From positions 1,751,471-1,815,470 of the forward strand of contig NW_024720773.1 of the NCBI RefSeq assembly GCF_018991925.1: a DNA stretch of 64,000 bases, read 5' to 3'. Below are positions 58,792 to 64,000 of this stretch, one piece after another. A program made the position numbers and the translations under genes. Position 1 is the first letter of the stretch, and the number at the start of each line of letters is the position of its first letter. This DNA is from Homarus americanus (lineage: Eukaryota > Arthropoda > Malacostraca > Decapoda > Nephropidae). The notes beneath the pieces were generated by a model that was not told the DNA's origin, searched no databases, and saw only the letters and a list, made by a program, of their open reading frames with translations.

Positions 58792-61700
58792 TCATGAAGG
58801 GTTATCGTCGCACATGAAAGGTTCCTGTTGCTGGCTGGGTTGCAGAATCTGGCACGGCTCACAGGCACGGACGGTACTTGCAATGTCCGCGTCGATTCCG
58901 GGCCAAAATACAGTCTGCTTCGCCCGTCGCTTGGTGGTCTCCACTCCTCGATGGCTGTCGTGAAGGCGGATCAAGGTACGGCGGCGTAGGGGAGCAGGAA
59001 TGACTACTCGTGGACCATACAAGACGAGGTCTCCGTCACAATAGAGGTCCTCGCGTATCTTCCAGTATGGGAGTAGCGATTCATGAAGGTCGTATCGGTT
59101 AGATGGAAATCCTTGGGACACACAGTCGACGAGCCGGATGTAGGAAGGGTCGGCCCGGGCTGCGGTGCGGGGATCTTCAAGGGTCTTGTCTGCATCCGGT
59201 GCTGTAGACTCTTCTGATGTGAAGAAGGCCTTCAATGAGACTACTGACTTGAGGGATGCAGCAGCTGTAGAACACAACATCTCGTCCTCTGGGGTGGGGC
59301 GACTGACAGGGGCGCGGGACAGGGCATCCGGGATGCACAGCAGCTTACCTGGACGCCACACAGCCGTGAAGAGATAAGGCGAGAGCTTCTCTTTCAGGCG
59401 TTGAAGGAGAGGATTCTCTACTGCATCCAAAGAGTAGTGATTGATAATAGGTACAAGAGGGCGATGATCCGTGAAGAGGGTGAAGTGCTGAAGTCCTATC
59501 AGGTAGAAGTGGCACTTCGCCATCGCCCAGACAACAGCCAACATCTCCTGCTCAATCGTGGCATATCCGGTCTCGGCGTCCGTCAGGAACCGGGATCCAC
59601 ACTGAATCAAGGGGAGTTGTCCACCGCCAGGGTCCTGCAGAAGGGCGTAACCAACGCCGTAGAGTCTGGAGGCGTCAGTCTGGAGGACGGTGGGTAGGGC
59701 TGGGTCGTAACAGGCGAGGACAGGTGGACTTAAGAGGGCCTGCTTGACTCGATGGAAGGCCTCTTGATGATCTGGGGTCCACAGGAATGTCCTCCTGGGG
59801 CTCAGCAGGGGGCGTAACGGCTGGGCTGCGGCGGAGATGTCAGGTGTAAATTCAGCCAGCTGATTGACCAGACCCAAAAAAGAACGGAGGTCTGTCAGGT
59901 TGGCAGGGGTTGGAAAATCCCTGATTCCACTTAATTTTTCCGGGTCAGCTGCGATACCTGATGCTGAGAGAGTGTACCCACAGAGGTTCACTGATGGTGC
60001 GGCGACTACAAACTTGTCAGCGTTGAGGGTAATCCCGTACTTTCGACATCTGGTGAGAACTTCATATATTCGGGAGAGGTGGGCACAGTAGTCTTCGTCA
60101 TGGAGTAAAATATCATCAACCACCTTGACACAATTCGTGACTCCTTGAAGGGCCGCGTCACCACGTTGACAGAATGCATCGCCCGTAGCGGCAAATCCCA
60201 TGGGGCCTCTGCAATACTGATATCTTCCATATGGTGTGATGAATGTAGTCAAATGCTGGTCTTCTTCGGCCAACTCGATCTGCCAATAACCACATAAGGC
60301 ATCCATCGTTGTAAAAAACTTCACCTTCGGGTCCACATTTCGAACAGCTGCGAAGGGTGTGGGTGAAGGGTGGGCTGGACGGGAAACTTGCTGGTTAAGT
60401 TTTGACAGATCGGTGGTGATCCGTACTCCACCACGAGGTTTGGCGACGGGGACGAGAGGGTGGCACCAAGGTGAAGGTTCGTCTCCGGCCGGCTTGATGA
60501 TTCCCTGAGCAACCTTGTAGGCGTGAGGAATCAAACGAGGGGTGTGGATGGCAAAAGGTGTGGCACCATCCTTAAGATGAATCTTCATAGGTGGACCCAC
60601 CATCGGCTTGAGTGGTGTGGATCCCAAAGACTTCTTCGTAACCAACACGTCAGCAAACTCCTTGAGAAGGTAAGCTCTTGCATCAGAAGGGGACGTGTTA
60701 GTAGCGATAGGGCGTTCCTTCAACCTGTTGACATGGGTGACCTTTAAAATAGGTTTGGGGAATTCCTTTGAAATAATGGCCAACTCTTGACAATGGCCAT
60801 ATGATAAAAGCAGAGTCGGGATCCCATCATGAACATCAATCCGGGCTGAGCAAGACTGCTTACCAAAGGTAAGAGTAGCCCAGAAAGATCCCAAAGCTGG
60901 AGCCATCTTGGAACTATCAGCTGTCAGTTTCGTTGTCTGAGGAGGGGGCTGTAGGTTGCTCCGGGGTATTCCCAAACTTGCTAAGTGTTGTGGACCAATT
61001 ACTGAGACGTCAGCACCGTTGTCAGGTAACATCTGAAGACTGGATGACAAGTTACCGTGAGAAATGACGACACTCATGTGCTGGGGCGTCGTGTCTGTGG
61101 AACAATGTACACGACGGCAGGAACGACTGGACACAGCGTCTTGATGCTTGCCAGAAGGAGGGGGCGTGCCAGCACTACCTGAGGATGACTTCTTGGATCC
61201 TTGGTGGTGTCCTTTCTGTGTCTTCTTACGACAACATTTGTCATAATGGCCCACACGACCACAAAGTCTGCACTGAACTTTGCTAGCAGGGCACTTGACT
61301 GTGTAAGCCCAGTGACCCTGGCGGTCGCAACTTCTGCACACGCTTTGAACAGCTGGGCACTGGGAGGCATCATGCTGTCTCGCACAGCTGTTACACAAAG
61401 CTACTGCTGAAGGTGTAGCTGGAGGGTGAGGGGTGGGGTTACCTTGCTGCTTCTTACCCTTTCTGTTGGAAGACACTGCCCTCACCTGGTCAGGTTGTGA
61501 ACGTAAAGCTGAAGTCGCACACCTGGCGGCCTCGTACGCTCGACATATTGTAACAACATCTTGAAGGGAGGAAGTGGGGTCAAGTGAAATGAGACGCTGA
61601 ACTAGCTCTTCATCTCGAACACCCGTTAAAATAATTGTCTTGAGTTGCGTCTCTTCACAGACTTGAGAATTTCCAGGACAAACATCAACTTCCTCTGAAC

Positions 61701-61923
61701 ATCTCTTGAGTCTTACAAAAAATGCATCAAAAGATTCTCCATCAAGCTGCTTACATTGGAGGAGTTCTCTTCTTCTAAGTGCTTCGTTGCGCTGTCCCTT
61801 AACATGTTCCTGTAACTTGTCGAGAACGGCCTCTACAGTCAGAGTTGTCGTAGGAGGCACTTGAAGTGTGTGCTCGAGAGTACATTGTGTCTCTAAGGAC
61901 AAGCACATACGAAGCTGTATCAT
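58792..61923 (-). CDS. Gypsy gag-pol main block: Gag, protease, RT, RNase H, integrase N-terminus
   Basis: Encodes 1043 residues. Gag capsid-like region ~30-140; cysteine knuckles at ~177-190, 196-211 and a classic C-x2-C-x4-H-x4-C at 218-231. Protease near 300-310 reads DNGADVSVIG, with Asn where D-T/S-G is normal. RT has motif A Asp541 (TTMDALCGYWQ) and VVDDIL with Asp603/604. RNase H has Asp750 (TDAS), Glu793 region and Asp819 (TDHRPL), ending in PDALSR. The integrase zinc finger has His988, His991, Cys1021, Cys1024. The frame stops at TGA 58792-58794 and resumes without shift into the integrase core. No envelope ORF is seen. Confidence 0.9.
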   Translation of the reverse strand: MIQLRMCLSLETQCTLEHTLQVPPTTTLTVEAVLDKLQEHVKGQRNEALRRRELLQCKQLDGESFDAFFVRLKRCSEEVDVCPGNSQVCEETQLKTIILTGVRDEELVQRLISLDPTSSLQDVVTICRAYEAARCATSALRSQPDQVRAVSSNRKGKKQQGNPTPHPPATPSAVALCNSCARQHDASQCPAVQSVCRSCDRQGHWAYTVKCPASKVQCRLCGRVGHYDKCCRKKTQKGHHQGSKKSSSGSAGTPPPSGKHQDAVSSRSCRRVHCSTDTTPQHMSVVISHGNLSSSLQMLPDNGADVSVIGPQHLASLGIPRSNLQPPPQTTKLTADSSKMAPALGSFWATLTFGKQSCSARIDVHDGIPTLLLSYGHCQELAIISKEFPKPILKVTHVNRLKERPIATNTSPSDARAYLLKEFADVLVTKKSLGSTPLKPMVGPPMKIHLKDGATPFAIHTPRLIPHAYKVAQGIIKPAGDEPSPWCHPLVPVAKPRGGVRITTDLSKLNQQVSRPAHPSPTPFAAVRNVDPKVKFFTTMDALCGYWQIELAEEDQHLTTFITPYGRYQYCRGPMGFAATGDAFCQRGDAALQGVTNCVKVVDDILLHDEDYCAHLSRIYEVLTRCRKYGITLNADKFVVAAPSVNLCGYTLSASGIAADPEKLSGIRDFPTPANLTDLRSFLGLVNQLAEFTPDISAAAQPLRPLLSPRRTFLWTPDHQEAFHRVKQALLSPPVLACYDPALPTVLQTDASRLYGVGYALLQDPGGGQLPLIQCGSRFLTDAETGYATIEQEMLAVVWAMAKCHFYLIGLQHFTLFTDHRPLVPIINHYSLDAVENPLLQRLKEKLSPYLFTAVWRPGKLLCIPDALSRAPVSRPTPEDEMLCSTAAASLKSVVSLKAFFTSEESTAPDADKTLEDPRTAARADPSYIRLVDCVSQGFPSNRYDLHESLLPYWKIREDLYCDGDLVLYGPRVVIPAPLRRRTLIRLHDSHRGVETTKRRAKQTVFWPGIDADIASTVRACEPCQILQPSQQQEPFMCDDNPS

Positions 61924-61971
61924 CTGTTTAGGCTGTGGTAAACTTTACAAGTCAACCATTGTTGCATAGTC

Positions 61972-62493
61972 TTACCAACGTCGACGCCATTCCCGAAATA
62001 TCTGATAGGAGGCGTCAGACTTCAGAGAGGGAGGCGTTTGTGCTGCAGCCTTTTGAGGAATTATTGAATCGACTCTGGGAAATGAGGTACCAGTACCTCT
62101 AGTTGTATCAGCGTTAGTAGTAGCAGACAAATCTTGTACAGTAGATCGTTGTGGGGAGGCTAACAGAGAAATCAAGACTTCAAATCTGGCTTGATCCTCT
62201 CTTCTTCTCAGGTCATCCTCACTTCTACGTATGTCTTCTAGTTCTCTGCGCCTTTGTTCCTCTTCGTGGCGTCGTCTTTCAGACTTTCTGTATCGAATTT
62301 CTTCCTCTTCTCTCCTTGCAACATAGTCCTGGCGTCGAGAAGTTTCCATCCACTTAATCAGTTGAAGTAGATCTGTGGACACAGGCACCACAGGAGAGCT
62401 TGCTCGCGACGAATGAGGAGATTCTGTGGGTGATTGGACGTTGTCACTGTGGGGAGCGTGGGGCCTGAGTGTGGGCGGAGAGGTCTCCCAAAC
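61972..62493 (-). pseudogene. Gypsy gag, N-terminal part
   Basis: The frame is open from ~62493 to TAA at 61972-61974. A highly charged helical stretch (RREEEEIRYRKSERRRHEEE followed by RRRELEDIRRSEDDLRRRED) suggests a long coiled coil, then QARFEVLISLLASP. No ATG is in frame; the GTG at 62391 is not a credible start, and an ATG near 62502 lies in another frame. The same frame continues after the stop: 8 codons, TAA at 61945-61947, then the next section. Confidence 0.75.
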
Positions 62494-63014
62494 TTAAACT
62501 CATAATCCCATCGTCCAGGGTATCATTTTGACCCCTGTGAGACATGCAGACTGCTTCTGTACTCTATCTGTGCAAAAGACCGGGTCAACCCCTCGTAATC
62601 TATGCACAGAATTACAGAAGTCTGAAGTAATTCGCAAGAATTTAATATAAGGTGGGTCTGTGAGTGCGTGTGTGTGTGTATGGTCCATTGCCGGGAGAGG
62701 CTTGGTGCGCGCTGGCAACTGGGCAGAGTCGCTTGCTGGTCAGTTACCATATGACCAGGGACGGGAGCGGACGTACTGCTGGACAAGTTCCCTCAGTCAT
62801 CTAACTGCAATTTGCACAGACAATTCTGATTAAAATACACAACACAGCACTTCACAAAACACTTCACTTCACAGCACAGCACTGTACACAGCATAGCACT
62901 TCACAACACTGTAAGTCTTGATGCTTGTAGTCTGACTGTAAATCCTTGAAGCTGAAGACGAGACGCCATTAACACAGTCCGGGCGGGAAGGCTGGTCCAC
63001 CCTGTATCTCACTG
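62494..63014 (-). other. Gypsy 5' untranslated leader
   Basis: Sequence between the primer binding site and gag, with a short GTGT run near 62670 and repeated CACTTCACA blocks at 62840-62910. No additional ORF is evident. Confidence 0.6.
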
Positions 63015-63032
63015 AGAAACCTCACTGCGCCA
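63015..63032 (-). promoter_or_regulatory. Candidate primer binding site
   Basis: Immediately after the 5' LTR the minus strand reads TGGCGCAGTGAGGTTTC. Starting with TGG (complement of tRNA CCA) at distance zero is as expected. The primer tRNA is not identified. Confidence 0.7.
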
Positions 63033-63408
63033 TCTATGTTTGTCTTTGGCACCCCCAAAATGTTCTACACTACTGAGGGTAGACACAAACACTTGTTATC
63101 TTGAAAATAGGTTCTTATTCTCGTACGGGAGATATACAGAGGATTTAATAAGACAGAGCACTTCCGTACCTCAAGGACTGGTGGTCTCCACTCTATGTAT
63201 CACTGCGCGCTAGCATGTACAGATGCCAGCATTCACAAGCTGAATACATAAAATGTAAATATGATAATTCATATATATAACATGGTGCATAATAAATGGA
63301 AATATTACATAGGATTAATACATGTTCTGTAATACTTTACTATACATAATTAATAGGGTAATATAAGAATACACAGCTTAAGGTACTACTTCGTGTCCAT
63401 ATTATACA
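63033..63408 (-). repeat. Gypsy 5' LTR (in coding orientation)
   Basis: 376 bp, the partner of 57507-57882. It should hold the promoter of the element; no clear TATA box is evident. It is followed on the minus strand by the primer binding site. Confidence 0.95.
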
Positions 63409-64000
63409 CATGGGATATGCATGAATCAGCTGCAGCACACCTCTTGCCACTCTTGTTCATCACTAATCGTTCCAACTATACCAAATAAATGCCAATACTT
63501 CTCTTACAGCTGCAAAGATTACCACCTGATATCTTTGAGGCCTAAAGAAGGGGGTATTTTGTAAGCAAGCTCTCACAGGGAAAGCTTAATTCTGTTTGCA
63601 TTGACTACATGATTGAGGCCACACAGGACAAAGCCATAAAAGGAGCAGGTGGAATAATTGGTCTGACTCCCAGAGAAAGATGGGTCCTACCCTCTTGGCT
63701 CCCAGACAGCAAAACGTTGGGATGAAGATGTCAACAAGATGAGCGAGATGTTTAATGGGTTGTACATTGACCCCTTTGATACAGTATATCAGATCCACCT
63801 GCTCAGCTCGTGAACATTGCTAATGGTGCTGCTGCACCTTGTGATATTCACAGTTCGATGCTGACTGCCATATAGATGGGTACCATGCTGGTGGAAAAGT
63901 TGAGAGACGAACGACTTGTATCTAAAGAAGGTAGAGAGATGAGCGTTTATGACACTCTACCTCGTTCAGGGCTGAAAACAATGACTTACATGAAGAAAAC
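63409..64000 (+). pseudogene. Fragment of a recurrent arthropod repeat-family ORF, continues past the window
   Basis: In one frame with two stops come DMHESAAAHLLPLLF, ITNRSNYTK, LQRLPPDIFEA, DYMIEATQDKAIKGAGGIIG and LTPRERWVLPSW. The frame then shifts: AKRWDEDVNKMSEMFNGLYI, and later PPAQLVNIANGAAAP and PRSGLKTMTYMKK. I recognise this arrangement (N-R-x-N-Y, G-G-I-I-G-x-T, Q-L-V-N-I-A-x-G) from uncharacterised multi-copy proteins of arthropods, but I cannot give it a name or function. It predates the Gypsy insertion, which interrupts it at CATGG. Confidence 0.5.

Larger units (their letters stand above)
57502..63413 (-). mobile_element. Complete-length Ty3/Gypsy LTR retrotransposon
   Basis: Two 376-bp LTRs (57507-57882, 63033-63408) bracket a gag-pol frame on the minus strand. 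A perfect 5-bp duplication CATGG lies outside both LTRs (57502-57506 and 63409-63413). The primer binding site and polypurine tract directly abut the LTRs. Domain order Gag, protease, RT, RNase H, integrase is that of Ty3/Gypsy (K02A2.6-like annotations). LTRs differ at about 15 of 376 sites by eye, so the insertion is not brand new. Three in-frame stops inactivate the polyprotein. Confidence 0.95.

Noticed and set aside
58474..61410. Plus-strand frames opposite the Gypsy gag-pol
   Set aside because: Antisense shadows; composition follows the codons of the minus-strand polyprotein.
57502..63413. Endogenous retrovirus with an envelope gene
   Set aside because: No ORF lies between the integrase C-terminus (57895) and the polypurine tract, so there is no room for an env; it is a Gypsy-type retrotransposon.

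Overview
This is a eukaryotic, repeat-dominated window with no convincing host gene, operon, rRNA or CRISPR. The combination points to an arthropod, most likely a decapod crustacean. It holds CR1-like LINEs whose ORF1 is an SGNH esterase, RTE-like LINEs, a Ty3/Gypsy element, tRNA-headed SINEs, TTAGG runs and many kilobases of GT/CA-rich minisatellite. The species assignment is inference.

Layout. 1-3.2 kb: CR1-like LINE copy A (minus strand), nearly intact except for one frameshift. 3.2-3.9 kb: microsatellites. 3.9-6.09 kb: decayed RTE-like LINE (plus). 6.09-9.12 kb: a DNA transposon with long degenerate terminal inverted repeats (TIRs), carrying a broken gene of a recurrent uncharacterised family on the minus strand. 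9.12-9.33 kb: LINE scraps. 9.33-18.34 kb: a 19-bp GT-rich minisatellite, ending in what looks like a nanopore adapter remnant and then a 100-N gap (18377-18476). 18.48-41.1 kb: a 17-bp CA-rich minisatellite, interrupted by LTR-like insertions (23.4-28.5, 32.0-32.8, 35.6-36.1 kb), CR1 copy B plus a SINE nested in the first of these, a second SINE (37.2-37.6 kb) and a second RTE copy (37.9-40.1 kb). 41.3-54.1 kb: a chain of unrelated minisatellites with 16, 20, ~41, 22, 23 and 22-bp units, an LTR-like insertion at 43.2 kb and a TTAGG tract at 46.4 kb. 54.1-55.9 kb: AT-rich sequence with CCTAA repeats. 55.9-57.3 kb: CR1 copy C (plus). 57.5-63.4 kb: a complete-length Ty3/Gypsy retrotransposon (minus) with LTRs, primer binding site, polypurine tract and a perfect 5-bp target duplication. 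It is inserted into an older repeat-family ORF that resumes at 63.41 kb and runs off the window.

How the parts relate. Everything recognisable is mobile or tandem DNA. The LINE ORFs encode the target-primed insertion machinery (ORF1 esterase, ORF2 endonuclease and reverse transcriptase). The Gypsy polyprotein encodes Gag, protease, RT, RNase H and integrase in one frame with three stop codons. The TIR element is the best candidate for something poorly described. Very long open frames inside the minisatellites are by-products of stop-poor repeats, not genes. Several apparent start codons are GTG or TTG and are not taken as real starts.
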